From Sanghuangporus weigelae (Eukaryota > Basidiomycota > Agaricomycetes > Hymenochaetales > Hymenochaetaceae): DNA of 64,000 nucleotides. The stretch lies in assembly GCA_033182465.1 (NCBI GenBank), contig CP137319.1, positions 1,302,001 through 1,366,000 on the forward strand. Direction: 5' to 3'. Below are positions 36,791 to 49,563 of the stretch, piece after piece (position 1 is the stretch's first letter; each line of letters opens with the position of its first letter). The notes beneath the pieces were generated by a model, which was not told the origin of the DNA, made no database searches, and saw only the letters and a program-made list of their open reading frames with translations. The translations under genes and the position numbers were made by a program.

Positions 36791-37887
36791 TCAATCTTCT
36801 CCCAGAATGTCTTTTATCCCTAAAATCATGCAAAACATGAGCTTTATAGTGTAGACGAATTTGAGAGATTACTTACTATCGATAATGTCTAGGTATGCTG
36901 AAGTTGCAGGACTTTCCGGGTATTCATCCAAAAAGCTGACACCGTAATCCGCACTCTTGCCTATTCGAGGATCGAGAGGGACAGAACCAAGTAATTCGAC
37001 CTTCATCTCCTCTGCAAGGCGCTTCGCGCCGCCCGTCGTCGGCTTGAAGATTTGCGACTCCGTCTTACATGACGGGCACACGAACCCGCTCATGTTTTCT
37101 ACAACACCGAGGACACGTACGCCGACTTTTCGGCAGAAGTCTATCTCGCGTCGGACGTCCTGGAGGGCGACTTCTTGTGGAGTTGTGATCACGACTGCAC
37201 CGTCAATCCCGCTCTCCTTGAGGTATTGTACAACGGAGAGGTGCTCGTCGGACGTTCCAGGTGGCGTGTCGACTAAAAGATAATCAAGCGCACCCCAATC
37301 TACATCTTTGAGGAACTGGGAGATAAGACCATTCTTCTTCGGTCCGCGCCACATTACGGCAGACTTCGAGGAAGGAAGCATGAATCCGACGGACATGGCG
37401 GAGAGGTTGTCGGAGACGTAGACTGGTGACCACCCTGTTGAGGATGCGTGTACCTGCTCAGACGCTATACCTAAGATCGTTGGTATTGAAGGACCGCAGA
37501 TGTCTACATCCATAATTCCCGTCTGATTCAAATACTCAGTCTAACTGTTTCGATAGTATCCAATGAATAAATAGTCTGTACCTGAGATTCCTCATCCGCC
37601 GCGAACGCCCACGCCAGCTGCGCGCAGAACGTGCTCTTCCCAACTCCGCCCTTCCCGCTAAGGATCAAGATCTTATGCCGTACGCTTGCCATTCGAGCGC
37701 GAATGAATGGTAGTGCTGGATCGGGTCCCTTGGGTTTGTCGGATGCGCATATTTCTTGGTTGGCGCATCCTGCGCAGGCGTCGGCTTTGCCGGCGAGGTC
37801 AGAATCGACACCTGGGCAGTGTTCTGGTGCGTTCGAGGGAATTACGGAGGGATCTGGAACTGGGATGGGCTGGGAGACGGCCAACAT
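36791..37887 (-). CDS. NBP35: NBP35, cytosolic iron-sulphur cluster scaffold ATPase
   Basis: Nbp35, with Cfd1, assembles [4Fe-4S] clusters in the cytosol for transfer to apoproteins. Three exons (37582-37887, 36877-37522, 36791-36819) give 326 residues. The N-terminal ferredoxin-like cluster site is CPG followed by [11 protein letters not shown], which separates Nbp35 from Cfd1. The deviant Walker A is [12 protein letters not shown], followed by [15 protein letters not shown], the switch [37 protein letters not shown], and the bridging-cluster CPSCK (CxxC) after ENMSGFV. The protein ends RIKDILGED through a 29-nt last exon. All ligands are present. Confidence 0.93.
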
Positions 37888-38362
37888 GGTGGTCGATAGG
37901 TGAGCTGCTTGGTGTGAGTTGGTTAGAAATCATCTTGCGTCGATCTCTCTCGATTCGGACATGATATGATCTTCCCCACCATGATTAATTTTAATTCTAT
38001 TCTCACTGAATCTCAGTGACAACTGATACAACTGATGGTGCTGGTAGGAATACTACATCGTGACGCTGTTTTGTCGATTTTTTAAATATACGTTTCCTTA
38101 TACCATGTATTTTCCTTTGCCATTTGAATACATTTCAGCCCCTGTGTCGATAAGAGGATCGGAGAGACGACAATTTTAAGCCGAAGAAGTTGTTGTGCCT
38201 GAACTTGATCAATTTGACATACGGTCCATGGAGTGCAGTATATAATGACCCCGCCCGGAATTCAGAATCCTCGTGGACCTCCTTGTCTTCCACCTTCACG
38301 ATCAGCCTCCAGCCGTTCTTCCTTGCGACGAAGGAGTGCGAGACAAGGTCAAATCACTTACC
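37888..38362. promoter_or_regulatory. Divergent promoter of NBP35 and the SLC35F-type carrier
   Basis: 475 bp lie between divergent start codons. A good TATA box on the carrier side (TATATAA, 38239-38245) lies about 120 bp before that gene's ATG. Confidence 0.45.
38239..38245 (+). promoter_or_regulatory. TATA box of the SLC35F-type carrier gene
   Basis: TATATAA lies about 118 bp upstream of the ATG at 38363, a plausible spacing for a fungal core promoter with a leader of 60-80 nt. This is inference from sequence alone. Confidence 0.45.
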
Positions 38363-40030
38363 ATGCCTGACATCTCTGTGGTCAACGATCAGCCTACCTC
38401 GGCACAGACTGACTCAAAGCATTCCATCGCCGAGTCTGTATCCAAGTCTGTACGAAATTCGATGAGCAGTGAGACAGAGCAACTCCCAACTGCGGCGCCT
38501 AAGCGTCGGCCGCCTATCGACTACAGCTCTCCGACTGCACTTGCAAAGAGCACTTGGGCCCGTTTCAAGAGTATATGGACTCGCAGATTCACCTTGGCTC
38601 TCCTAGCAGGACAAGTTGTCTCATTTTGTATCACTGCTACGAATGTGACGACAACGGAGTTAGTGGGCAGGAACTGGTCGCTTCCGACAACGCAATCATG
38701 GTTCTTGTGAGTCAATCACTATCATTCGAAGTACGATCGAAATTGACGCTAGGAATAGATACTTCGCTTTATTTGTGACCTACACGCCATACACCATTTA
38801 TCAATGTGAGCTATTATCTTCGATTGCCATAGCCAATATGTCCCGACACTGAATGTGCCTTAGACGGATCGAAGGGATGGGGAAAGATGATTTTCCGAGA
38901 TGGATGGAAATGTGCGTTTGATTGTGATCAGCTTTCGAAGCAATGAAATAACAGTACATATCCAGATCTTATACTGGCCGCCTGCGATGTTGAGGGCAAC
39001 TTCCTTGTTGTCAAAGCATACAATTACACGACTCTGCTATCGTGTATGCTGCTTGATGCGTCAGTTTGGTGATCCATGACCGTTTTTTAAATTGGATTCT
39101 GATACTTCGTTGTGATTCGTTGTGATTAGTTGGGCAATCCCGGTCTGTATGTTCTTCGCATGGCTCTATATGCGACCTAAGTACACTTGGACGCAACTAC
39201 TTGGGGTACTGGTCTGCATTGGAGGTCTCGGTATGGCCGTTGCATCCGACCATATTACCGAGAAGGACTATCCTGCTAGTAATATGGTGCTTGGCGACAT
39301 TCTCATGATCATAGGGGCCTCATTGTACGGCTTTAGTAAGCACCCACTGTGCATTACCTTGAAAGTTGTTCCCGATTCTTACTTCAAATTTCTAGCGAAT
39401 GCAACTGAGGAGTTCCTCGTTCGTCAGCGACCGCTTTATGAAGTTGTTGGCCAGCTTGGAATGTACGGCATGATCATCAATGGAATCCAAGCTGCTGGAC
39501 TAGAACATGAGGACATGCGCAGAGCCAGCTGGAACGGCGAGAACATCGGGCTGCTGTTTGCGTATACTGCGGCTATGTATGTTCTGTACACCGTCGCGCC
39601 TCTGCTGTATCGCCTGGCTTCATCGCCGTTCTACAACATCTCGCTTCTAACAAGTGATTTCTATGGCTTGCTCTTTGGGTTATTCCTCTTCGTAAGTCAA
39701 ATTAATATGTTTCTTATGTTTGTAGTTATTGATGGGTTGTTTATAGAACTACAGTCCTTTCTGGCTATATTTCATCGCATTTGCAGTTGTCTTGCTCGGA
39801 CTCGTCATCTACTTCTGGAGTGCAATGCGTTAGTTTCTCGTTTTCTCCTCTTTATGGGATTTATTCACTATCTTCTGGGAACAGCGGAAGAGCAAGGCAA
39901 ATTGGATCCGCGCGCACCAGCATACGTCACTGTGCGAAGCACTCGTAACCCAGGGGACTTGGAGTCCGAAAGCGCAGTTCGCCCTGAAGAGGGAGTACCA
40001 ACGTTAGAGTCCCAGGATAACAAGGCCTGA
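38363..40030 (+). CDS. Solute carrier family 35 member F1/F2/F6-type transporter
   Basis: SLC35F proteins are ten-helix drug/metabolite-superfamily carriers, and human SLC35F2 imports queuine. The gene has several short introns. After 75 polar residues rich in Ser, helices follow: FTLALLAGQVVSFCITATNV, YFALFVTYTPYTIYQYGSKG, WKYLILAACDVEGNFLVVKA with YNYTTLLS, the glycine-rich LLGVLVCIGGLGMAVASD, MVLGDILMIIGASLYGF, then the family signature NATEEFLVRQRPLYEVVG, QLGMYGMIINGIQAAGLEHE, YTVAPLLYRLASSPFYNISL and LVIYFWSAMPEEQGKLDPRA. A polar tail of about 40 residues ends it. Phase is kept through all introns I checked. Confidence 0.87.
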
Positions 40031-40210
40031 GCTCGTTTACGGGCATGGGAATTTGTGTATATGTTAGATGCGTATCTAAAGCTTGGGGTTCTTGTGTTAT
40101 AATTAATATTCTTGAGTCATTAATGAAGAAATTGAATGACGATGACGAGCGCTTTGGGGAATAGTGTTTGAGGCGTGAGAAGATTTCTGATCGGCAAGAA
40201 AAAATAGATT

Positions 40211-40461
40211 CTAACTCGTCTTCGTCTTGTCTTGCCACGGACAGGCAGTGCCACCATCCAAAGGTTTCACTTCGTGCGTCTCCACTTCGAAACGGTAGCC
40301 GACTAAAATCTCCATGTAAGTGAGAAATGACTACTAGTCTACACTGGAGCATTTACCTCGCCAGAGTTTTCCAGTTTTCCATCGAATCGAATCCATTCAA
40401 CTGTTGTGTGGGGTTTGCTTGATGTGTCTTCTCTTGCTTCCATCTTCCCAGTTCCCCACAT
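40211..40461 (-). CDS. Possible small protein of 67 residues, unknown function
   Basis: Two exons (40357-40461, 40211-40309) read MWGTGKMEAREDTSSKPHTT, EWIRFDGKLENSGE, then ILVGYRFEVETHEVKPLDGG and a short Lys/Thr end. The run of alternating hydrophobic and charged residues, with no low complexity, looks like a real beta-rich protein. However, the intron's acceptor (GGAG) is weak and a better-looking TTTTAG site just inside the second exon is out of frame. It could also be the C-terminal part of a longer gene whose upstream exons I cannot place, since other open segments lie at 40462-40590 in other frames. I do not recognise the family. Confidence 0.35.
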
Positions 40462-41081
40462 AAAATCTGACAGCTTGGCCACGCTCGGCAAGTATCATCG
40501 CAACAGTTCGAATCACGCGGTTGAAGACCAAGACACGGAGTCCATCGGGGAAGCATAGTGTAGGACTTTGCGAGCGTAAACATTGCTCATTTTATCAACA
40601 TGCTTCTACTACCTTTTCTTTCTACGTTCCCCTGGTTTAGACCGATGAAGTATCGGGCAATCATGTCTTCCTACTGAAGGAGTGGTCATGGCTATTATGG
40701 TACGAATAAACCGTTCTATACCCGCCTTGGTATTCACTATGTGAGCTTAATGAGACTAATGAGGTCTGACTACACTCCGATCATTCCGAGAATCAGATAT
40801 GGGATTTATTGACACTTCTTTATGACATTCGTGCTACTTTAGGAGTTCTTGGGGTTTTGGAGGACAATTAAGTGTCACTTGCTGTGCTCCACGAAGAATC
40901 GGGATTCATTTACTTGATCGGCTTATTGCTTGGACTATATTCAGACGTGCTTTGGTATTTTTGATATTATTGTGCAGGGGATATAAGAGGGACATCCAAC
41001 ACCGGACTAGTAGCATTCACTATCCCGAGAACGCTTCAGTCTCGGGAGGTAAACCTTATCGACGAGCAGCTTCCACCACAG
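40462..41081. promoter_or_regulatory. Intergenic and promoter region of the IPNS-like gene
   Basis: 620 bp hold the 5' flank of the small minus-strand frame and the promoter of the plus-strand oxygenase. ATATAAGAGG at 40981-40990 is a TATA-like element about 100 bp before the ATG at 41082. Confidence 0.4.
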
Positions 41082-42355
41082 ATGCCTGGACTCGATTCGC
41101 AGCTGCCTCCTTTCCCGGATGATGTTCCCACTCACCCGTTGTCTGTGATCGACTACGTGCTCATCAGTTCCGGAGACAGTCTGGAGATTGAGAAGCTCTG
41201 GGAGGCTGCTACGAATCTCGGGTTCTGGTAGTAAGTAGTATTACTCTCTGGTTAGTGAATGATAAGAAGTGACCTGGTTCCAGTTTAAAGAACCATGTTG
41301 CAGACCGTGAAATCAAAGAGATGTTCGAGATAGGAGCTGAGACTATGCGACTTCCGCTGGACGAGAAGATGCAATTTGAACGAGGAGATAGTGGCGAGTC
41401 CTTTGGGTAAACCGATTTCTTTCGCCCTTTTCCCCGTGTCGCGAGTTGACGTCTTTGAGAAGCTATAAAGCAGCTGGATTGAACGCGATAGATGAGAAGG
41501 GGAATCTCTACACTGCGGAGTCCATCAATATATCCAAGGACGACGCTCTGGCATATCCCGAGGTGGTCCATCGGACATACCCCTCGACGGTAAACAATCG
41601 TATGGATTCCACTTTAAAGCCTTTCGTTCGCAAGTCTGTCGAAGTGATTAATACGATCCTATCCATCTTCGAGGAAAAGCTTGGACTCCCGGCTGGGACC
41701 CTCCTGAACCTCCATTCGGTCGATAAGCCCAGCGGCTCGGAAGCGCGCTGCATCAAGAGCCCTCCGAGACGCGTTCATCCTGCGGCGAGCGAGGAGAAAA
41801 TCAAGGTCTCACTAGGAGCGCATACGGACTTTGGATCGCTATCGTTCTTGCACATCCGACTTGGCGGTCTTCAGGTACTTCCTCCGGGTAGCGCCGAATG
41901 GCGACACGTCCGCCCACTACCAGGACACGCCATCTGCAACGTCGGGGATACACTCACACTCCTTTCCGGTGGTATACTTCGCTCCAATCTACACCGTGTT
42001 GTCCCTGCCCCAGGGGCACAAGCCGCATACACACGATGGTCACTCGTATTCTTCATGCGCCCGGGTAATGACGTTTATCTTCGCCCCTTGGCTGATGAGA
42101 GCGAGGCGGTAAGAACTGCCGTGGTGGGGATGAATGAGGAGGTTAGAAAGATGTATCATCCCGATGCGACGGCGAGGGAGTGGTATGCGAGGCGGATCAT
42201 GAACCAGATGGTTAAGAATAGGACGGTGAGTAGACATGAATCGGAGTCGGAAGATAGCTTAGGGAAGGTATTGATGGTCTGATCTGTTTCTTTTGTAGGA
42301 TCCGGAGACATGGCGCGCCAGTAGGGGGATGGAGCACACACCCGGCGCTACTTGA
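41082..42355 (+). CDS. Isopenicillin-N-synthase-like 2OG-Fe(II) oxygenase
   Basis: This is a soluble non-haem iron oxygenase of the plant-type 2OG family (DIOX_N plus 2OG-FeII_Oxy), used in secondary metabolism and small-molecule catabolism. Four exons (41082-41230, 41284-41406, 41463-42225, 42299-42355) give 363 residues. The N-terminal DIOX_N part has LWEAATNLGFWYLKNH and GESFGYKAAG. The catalytic core has GAHTDFGSLSFLH with the HxD iron ligands, GGLQVLPPGS, CNVGDTLTLLSGGILRSNLH with the distal His, and an Arg in TRWSLVFFMRP for the 2OG carboxylate. All active-site residues are present. It is unrelated in architecture to the long oxygenase at 16 kb. The substrate is unknown and no biosynthetic cluster is visible around it. 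Confidence 0.87.
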
Positions 42356-42590
42356 TGGAAGAATTGTCATGGGCGATCGAATGCATCCGATTCTATCGAA
42401 CACTTGTACAATATTTACTCGACTATGCAGATTTTCATGTCGTGCTCTTCTTCAAGGATTATGGTTAGATTATGTAAATATATTACTACAAGATCAATTC
42501 AAAAAATGCATATGATTATTATGTGCGGAAAGAGTGAGGATTGCAATGCATATATGTATAAGTTACGGCCACTGCGAGTCCGTCCGGCTC

Positions 42591-43359
42591 TCAGACGAGT
42601 CGTCCGGGGGGTGAAGCATCCCTCTGATTAGGCTTGTCCTGAGGGAGACGTTGTTCCATATGGAGTCTCTCTTTTTCTCTTGCCTCGCGAGCCTCCGCGA
42701 TTTTCTAAAAGAGTGTGTCAGGAGAGGACAAAACGGACATGTGGTACAGGACTTACAGCTTTCAAGGATTGAAGATTAGCCATCAGTGCATCGAGTGCGT
42801 TCTCTGACATCTCAGCTACCTGAAAGGCGAGAATCAAATGAGTCGCAATCCAACATAAATGTAGATGGACAATAAGTCTACTCACCGTGTCGCTGGCTTG
42901 CTTGGTCGCTTCACGGACACGTTCCGTGGGCCATTCAGTTGAATATCCATCCGGAGTATTAACCGGAGCTTGCGGCTGAACTGGTGGCGTTACCGGAGGC
43001 GCTGCAGCTGTAATGGGTACTACTGCAGGTGAGATATTTGGCTGCTGGGTAGCCTGCGCAGGGAAAGCTGCTGCATTAAATTGCTGCTGCCGCTGCTGAT
43101 CCTGAGGAAGCTGGTCCCGGCGTCGGTGGCATCCGAAATGATGATTCGACCAGTGCCTCCACTCCCCATTATGCCCTCCGGCAGCGATAAAGCGATCGTT
43201 CCTTTCGTGGCTAGACCAGTATGCAAACGCGCCCGCTCCGAGCGCGAACCAGAAGAGGCGCGGGAAGAACCTCCAGCGCGCGCCGTACATGAAGACTGCG
43301 GGAGGATGGTTGTAATATCTCGGTCCGCCGTGCCAGGGGTTGAAGTTACCTGGATGCAT
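42591..43359 (-). CDS. Small protein with one membrane segment and Pro/Gln-rich linker, unknown function
   Basis: Three exons (42886-43359, 42757-42819, 42591-42704) give 216 residues. MHPGNFNPWHGGPRYYNHPP is followed by one hydrophobic segment RLFWFALGAGAFAYW, a His/Trp-rich stretch (GEWRHWSNHHFGCHRRR), a Gln/Pro/Ala-rich linker and a C-terminal charged helix (AEMSENALDALMANLQSLKA and EAREAREKERLHMEQRL) that looks like a coiled coil. I do not recognise the family. The layout suggests a tail facing the cytosol from a single-pass membrane anchor. A TATA box lies about 110 bp upstream. It is convergent with the IPNS-like gene, 235 bp away. Confidence 0.7.
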
Positions 43360-43464
43360 AATGGTTTTACTCGAGTGGAGGTAAGGATGACTGAGTGAGG
43401 AAGAACTTCGAATCAGTGAATTCGGATTCGCTGAGGGACGGAAGAAGTCGCAGCGGCTGCGTGA

Positions 43465-43472
43465 TTTATATA
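43465..43472 (-). promoter_or_regulatory. TATA box of the small membrane-protein gene
   Basis: Read on the minus strand the sequence is CTATATAAATC, about 106-113 bp before the ATG at 43359. This is the clearest TATA element in the window. Confidence 0.5.
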
Positions 43473-44769
43473 GAGTCCAAAGTGCCGCTGCGCTGCTATA
43501 GCTGATTGCGCAACTCCGACGGCGAAAATAAGGCGTCATCCATAAGCCGGCATACGGGTCAGAAAGAGGAGAGTATTGAATGTATGCCGTTGTGCGTATG
43601 CGCCCGGCATAAGCCCGACACAGTCCCGAATAGGAAACTAAATGGTGGGGTGGTCACGACGCAAAGCCGATGTGCCGTGCGACAGGCCGGGCTGACGAAG
43701 AAGGATGACCTTCTGGCCGTCCGTCGGCCAAGTCAAGTGCTTCGTAGTACATGACATTCGCACATCGCAGAGCTGCGCATTGATTTATAAGCAAAGTAAG
43801 AGATGATGTACAATGTATAAAATTTGGAAATGCAGAACCAGAGGCACTTGAAGTTACACAAGTCTTTTTCCAGAAGTATCATTTTCAACTGCTTTGTTTT
43901 GAGAGCCTTCCAGGCCTAGGCGTCGGGTAGAACACTTTGCCAGGTAGACGGGCACCTGAAGAATCCGAAAGGACGGGAGCATTGATCTTCATCGCCGAAA
44001 GTGCAGAAGGAAGTGCTTATTGCAGCGCACATAGTCCTTTATAACCGACTTACCTGCCCTCAGCCAACTGTTTTCCCAATGATAGTTTATATACCAGTTG
44101 ATTTCGCTAGTGTGACACGACATGTCAGGCACAATAGGGGGGATATTATTTTTCTTGGCTGGAGAAAGCTAAAAGACGAAAGGGTGTTGGGCTTCCGTTT
44201 GGGCTCCCGTTTCATTTTACTTTGTGCTGGCGGAAGGAAAAGCACCTCTTACAACAGAAGAACCTGCGGCGCAATTTGAATGAAGCTACTCGAGATCTTG
44301 AAGAATGGAAAGCTAAAAAAAAGTGTGGAGAATCTGTGGATATCCTCTAATAATGATCTTTTATGTAGTCTATGTGTAAGAGTAGTAAACCAAGAGGTAG
44401 GATAATTAGAGAGAGAAATCAAGGGACACGAGAACACGTGGGCGTGATCACGGTGTGACAACTTCAAGTTCTCTGCTTCATGAGTGCTAATACCTGGTGT
44501 CGACCCTCATCGCCAAGTGTGGACTGCCCTTCAGCTTTCCTGTCCTCGTCGTTTATCTCTTTCCTCACCGTCCTTCGTCTCGTTTCCTGACTGCGGCTCA
44601 TCATTCTCATCGCCGTCGTCTTGACGTGTAGCGACTTGGCGACAACGCGGCATCGGCAACGCATTGACACACCAAACAAACAGGTCGCTAACTTATTCTT
44701 CTTTAGCGGGCGTGCTCTTCATCTCAGCTTCCGCACTCTTACTTTTCTGCTCTCCTGTCGTTCTTTTCA
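43473..44769. other. Long intergenic stretch upstream of the LIM-RhoGAP gene
   Basis: About 1.3 kb with no convincing gene on either strand. The last 300 bp are pyrimidine-rich (TTCTGCTCTCCTGTCGTTCTTTTCA) and look like a long 5' leader of the RhoGAP gene. Scattered frames of 60-95 codons have biased, non-protein-like composition. Confidence 0.4.
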
Positions 44770-47700
44770 ATGGATCCTACGCTGCCGCGTGGAGCTCAGC
44801 AGCTCCACCAGCAGCAGTTGCTCAGAGATTACCACGCTCAGTTGCAGCAACAGCACAACGGTCATCAGCTCGATGCTATGCACTCTACTCCGCCGGATAG
44901 TATAAACCGGTCCAACCCTAAGCCGCCTCCTCCAACGCGCTCTTTAACGATCGGCACCGCACATGAGCTCGAGAGGAGGAATCCTCATTCTAACTACGAC
45001 TCGAATCCGCATGCCCATAGTGAAGACTTGAACCATACTTATCCAGATAATGCAGTTTCGAGCGCAAGTCCAAACGGAAGTCCAATGCCTACATTCCAGT
45101 CTCTCAGCCGGCCGTTAACACCTAACGGTAACCGAAGCGGGGCATCTTCTTCCAACCATTCGGAGGACGGTTCGAGCAGAGCGGATGATTCGACTCTAAA
45201 ACGCTCCAGCATGACATCGCTGTCTTCCGCGCCTTCAACAACTGGCGGTTCAAAAACTGCCAGTTCATCTGCTATTCCTCCGGCAGGTTCTGCGGTCTGT
45301 GCTGCATGCTCTCTACCATTGGAGGGTGCCTTTGTCAGAGCATTAGGAAATGTTTGGCATCTTCCTTGTTTCAAGTGCAAGGCAAGTCACTTTCTTTCTT
45401 GACCTTTAGTCTTAGCCTCTGAGCGAATAATAGGACTGCGATGCTGTCGTTGCATCAAAATTCTTTCCAATTGATGGCCCCGACGGCAAGCAACAGCCGC
45501 TATGTGAACGAGATTATTTCCGCCGGCTGAATCTCATATGCGCTAAGTGTGGTCAAGCATTGCGAGGGAGCTATATCACGGCATGCAGTGAGTACAGGCT
45601 TTCCTTCGCAGGCATACATATAAGAACCTCTTTTCATTGGCGAATTTCAGACAAAAAATACCACGTCGAGCATTTTACGTGTTCTGTATGCCCGACTGTG
45701 TTTGGTCCTCAAGATTCTTATTATGAACATGAAGATGACGTGTATTGCCATTTTCATTACTCGACTCGCTTTGCTACGAAGTGCGCCGGCTGCAACAGTG
45801 CGATTTTGAAGCAGTTCGTAGAGATAAATCGCAACAATCGTGATGAATGTTGGCATCCTGAGTGCTATATGATTAATAAGGTAGGTTAGTTCCTATTCTC
45901 ATCTCGTGACGCGTTTATGTATGGGAAAGTACAGTTTTGGAACGTTAAAATAAGTTCACGGAGACCGACAAGCTCTAATGCATCAACGGTTGATATTCAC
46001 GAACCGCATTGGAAAGAAGAGGAGGAGAGAGAGACTCCGCAGTCTTTGAAGAACAAACAAGCGCGGATGGAACAACAAGTATATCGTATCTGGACGTAAG
46101 TAGTTCTTCCGTCATCTCTTATGTATGCTCAATATTTGGCAGAGTCTTATCGGCCTTTGAAGAATCCAGTGCTGCTTGCATCTCCGACATGCTGAGGCAA
46201 GTTAGCAATGGACAATATTTGGAAGCTATTCGTATGGCGGAAAAGTTCATCTTGCACGTTGAGGTCTTGTTTGCTACCATCGACGATTTAGAGACGTGTT
46301 TTTCACGGTTAAACTTGAAAGGTAGCTCGTTTGCTCATGACTTTAGAATGACCACTGTGCTGACATTTTTATTGCCAAGGCATGTCCCATGTCCGAGAAG
46401 CTCGTCTTCTATGTCGGAAGACCGTCGATCTCTTCACGTTGCTGTCGAAGCCACAAGAGAGCCAGAGGCGAACGGGCATGACTCAAGAACTTCTAGCTCT
46501 TGTTACTGGTCTCGCTCACTATTTGAAAATTCTTATTCGCATCGCACTCACGGGCAGTCTGAAGCTTGAACGTGACCACAGCGTTCGGGAGGCTATGACC
46601 AGCTTCCTGGATAAACTCCATCTTCTTGCTGTGGAGGGTGGCAATCCAAGTGCGCGTCGAGTGATCCGCGGTGGCGAGAAACATACCGGCGATCATGGGG
46701 GTGCGGCCAGCACGCAGGGGGTGTCGTATGGCTTCAAGAGCTTGGCACCCGAATTTGCAGGAGAGTCACCATTCAACGACTCTCCTGATTCTTCTGTCCC
46801 ACTAGCAGAGCGTCTTTCGATCAAGCCTCCTTCCGATCTTTGCATCAAGTGCGAGACGACCGTCGAGGAGGACTGCGTGCGGCTCGGAACATATCAACGG
46901 TGGCATTCACAGTGCTTGCAGTGCGCCACGTGTGGTAAAGTATCGGCACCGCCCTTCCCGAAGGAGCCGCCAAAGGAGCCAGGTTCCGACGAAAAGGAGG
47001 CGACTCCGCCGAAAGTGTCCACTGTGCGGCGACCACCTGCCAATGTTGATATCTTCGTATATGAACAGTCGACGGCAAAAGATTCGCCTTATGGCCCTGT
47101 CCCAACGGCGATCTTCTGCCTAGATCATCAGCGTGCAGGATGTATCGGCGGGTTTCGAGCTGTGACAAGACTTGAACAGTATGCCTTCTTACTTAACGTG
47201 GCGTTACGACGACTAGCATACTTGTTGAAGAGAAGAGGTCTTCTAGTTCCTCCTATACGTGAGTTCGAATTGCGCGTTCCGTTCTGGATGGTTTAACTGA
47301 GTTATTTTCTTAGCGTCTCCCGCCGGACAACCCCAGACTCACGACTTCTCTGAGCTGCAAACGCACCGGGAGTCCAATGATAGCATGCGCCTCAAGCCGT
47401 CAGTTCCACTGGAGCGCAGGATATCAGCTCGCATGCCCAAGCGCTCGACAATTGTGGAGTCTCCCTCGGGCAGGACAGTCCAACCCACTAATGTTGCAAA
47501 TGTAATCACTCAGCGAGGTGCTATTCCGGCCGCACAAGTACAACCCGCGACAGCTTTGGCGGCTTCGACACGCTCGACTCGGCAGGGTCAGCAGCCGAGT
47601 GTGTATGGTGCTCTAACGTCACCACTTCCGCAGCAAGAACGAAGTCGGCCACGTCTCGCAGCCCCAGGCAATCTTTCTGGGAGTCCGTTTGACGGAAAGG

Positions 47701-49563
47701 GCCAGATTATTCGTCCAAGCTTCACTTCTAACAATACGGGCGTAATGATTGTGGATGATTCTGCGCCGAATTCACCGTCGGGTGGCGCTGACGAGCCGCC
47801 AATGACTGTTGCGCAAGACGGAATAACACTTGCTGACATCCCCCACGTCATTGAAGCTGAAGAAGCACGCAAGCAGCACCGAGCATTACCGTCTCAGAGC
47901 ACTGTTCCGACGATTGCGGAGCTAACACCTCTTGAACTGATGATCGTCAAACACGCCGCGCTTTTGGCGTTAAGCCGTTCGCCATTAAGGAATGAATTTG
48001 AGCTTGACGATCTGTTAGAATTTATCGAAGTTAAGAAGGGCGGGTTCTGGAATAAATTTTTCAAGAAGGACAAGCAGAAGAAAGGCTAGTGATCTCATCA
48101 GTCTAGGGGTGTGGTCGCTAATACCTCCGCTTTATCTAGGAGTCTTCGGTGTCCCTCTAGAAATACTCCTTGAAAAGGAAGCCGCAGATTCTGTGCTTGG
48201 GGCTTCCGGAGCAAGTCTCAGGGTACCAAGCTTCATCGATGATGTTATATCTGCCATGCGACAGATGGGTGAGTAATTTGCTATTATAGTCTCTCCTAGT
48301 CACTGAGAAATTTTCATTTGATCAGATATGTCGGTCGAAGGCATCTTCCGCAAGAATGGGAACATTCGGAGATTGAACGAGCTGACGGAGGCTATTGATC
48401 GTGACCCATCGTCCGTAGATCTGACTCAGGATAATCCCGTTCAGCTCGCGGCTTTGTTAAAGAAGTTTTTGAAGTCTCTTCCGGAACCATTAATGACGTA
48501 TAAGCTCTACCGCTTATTTATGGCTGCAGAAAGTGAGTTATAGGGCGTTTTATCGAGCATCTATGATGGATTCTTACGACGACCTTATTTAGATTTACCG
48601 AATGAGATGGAACGTAAACGGTATCTCCATCTGGTAATGCTACTCCTGCCTAAAGGAAACCGAGACACAGTGGAAGTGCTTTTTACGTTCCTAAAATGGG
48701 TTGCTTCATTCTCTCATGTTGATGAGGAGACTGGCAACAAGATGGATCTCCACAACCTCGCAACAGTGATCAGTCCCAATATTTTCCGTAGCTCTCCGAC
48801 GAAGGGAACCGACACAGTGCGAGTAGAGAGCTTTGAGAGTATTCGGGTCATGGATTCTCTACTCGAGTATCAAGACGAATTTTTCCTCGTACCCGAAGAA
48901 TTCTTACCACTTCTGCGGGATCAAGACTACTTCGGTGGCGCACTGGAGCTCCCCAGCAAAGAGTTCTTGAAGAAATGCGATGCATATCACCGGGTCCGAG
49001 CGAATGGCCGAACACCTCAAGGAATGACTTCGCCCATTTTGGGCTCAGGTAATGCAGGAACGCCATCTAGCGTGAGTGGTGGCTTTGTCCGAGATCCAAA
49101 CGATCCTCGTTTAGCAACTCAACGATCTGATCCCACCATGGCACGTGGTCGGCAGCCTTACGCAGAACCCGGCACTCCTAGCACAGCGGCTCGGAATGGG
49201 TATTTCGCTCAGGACCGTGGACAGGGCCTGACGGGCTCCGGGTCGCCATCTGAACAGCCGCCTCCACCAATTCGCAGCGGCTATTCATCGCGCCAGCAGT
49301 CTCCTCAACCACAGCCGCGTTTATCTCATCAGCCCTTCTCGCATCCAGGCCCTAATGGACCATTACCAACGACGCAGTCTTTCGTCTACGTTTCGCAGGA
49401 TGCTTGGATGCAACCATTGGCTATGCCTGGTCCGAATTCGCAGCAGAATCAAGGTGCCAGTTTCGCTCCGGGAGCCTCTCCTAGAACATATACCCCTCGC
49501 AGCAGTGGAGAACTTGGACGAAGCAACTTGGCGGCGTCGAATGGGCACGTATCGCGGACCTAA
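44770..49563 (+). CDS. LRG1: LIM-domain Rho GTPase-activating protein (Lrg1-like)
   Basis: Lrg1-type proteins switch off Rho1 and so tune cell-wall glucan synthesis and the Pkc1-Slt2 pathway. The multi-exon gene encodes a protein well over 1,000 residues. It has a Gln- and Ser-rich leader, LIM 1 (CAACSLPLEGAFVRALGNVW, then HLPCFKCKDC), LIM 2 (CAKCGQALRGSYITACNKKY, HVEHFTCSVC), a further Cys/His set (CAGCNSAILKQFVEI to WHPECYM), a helical middle, and a third LIM-like segment (LCIKCETTVEEDCVRLGTYQ). The RhoGAP domain follows with the catalytic Arg finger in VEGIFRKNGNIRRLNEL, FLKSLPEPLMTYKLYRLF and NKMDLHNLATVISPNIFR. About 250 Pro/Ser/Gln-rich residues end it. The order LIM-LIM-LIM-RhoGAP identifies the subfamily. 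Confidence 0.9.

Noticed and set aside
39927-40352. Minus-strand frame of 141 codons at the end of the SLC35F gene
   Set aside because: It overlaps the carrier's last exon and 3' flank. A different frame here gives the more protein-like small candidate.
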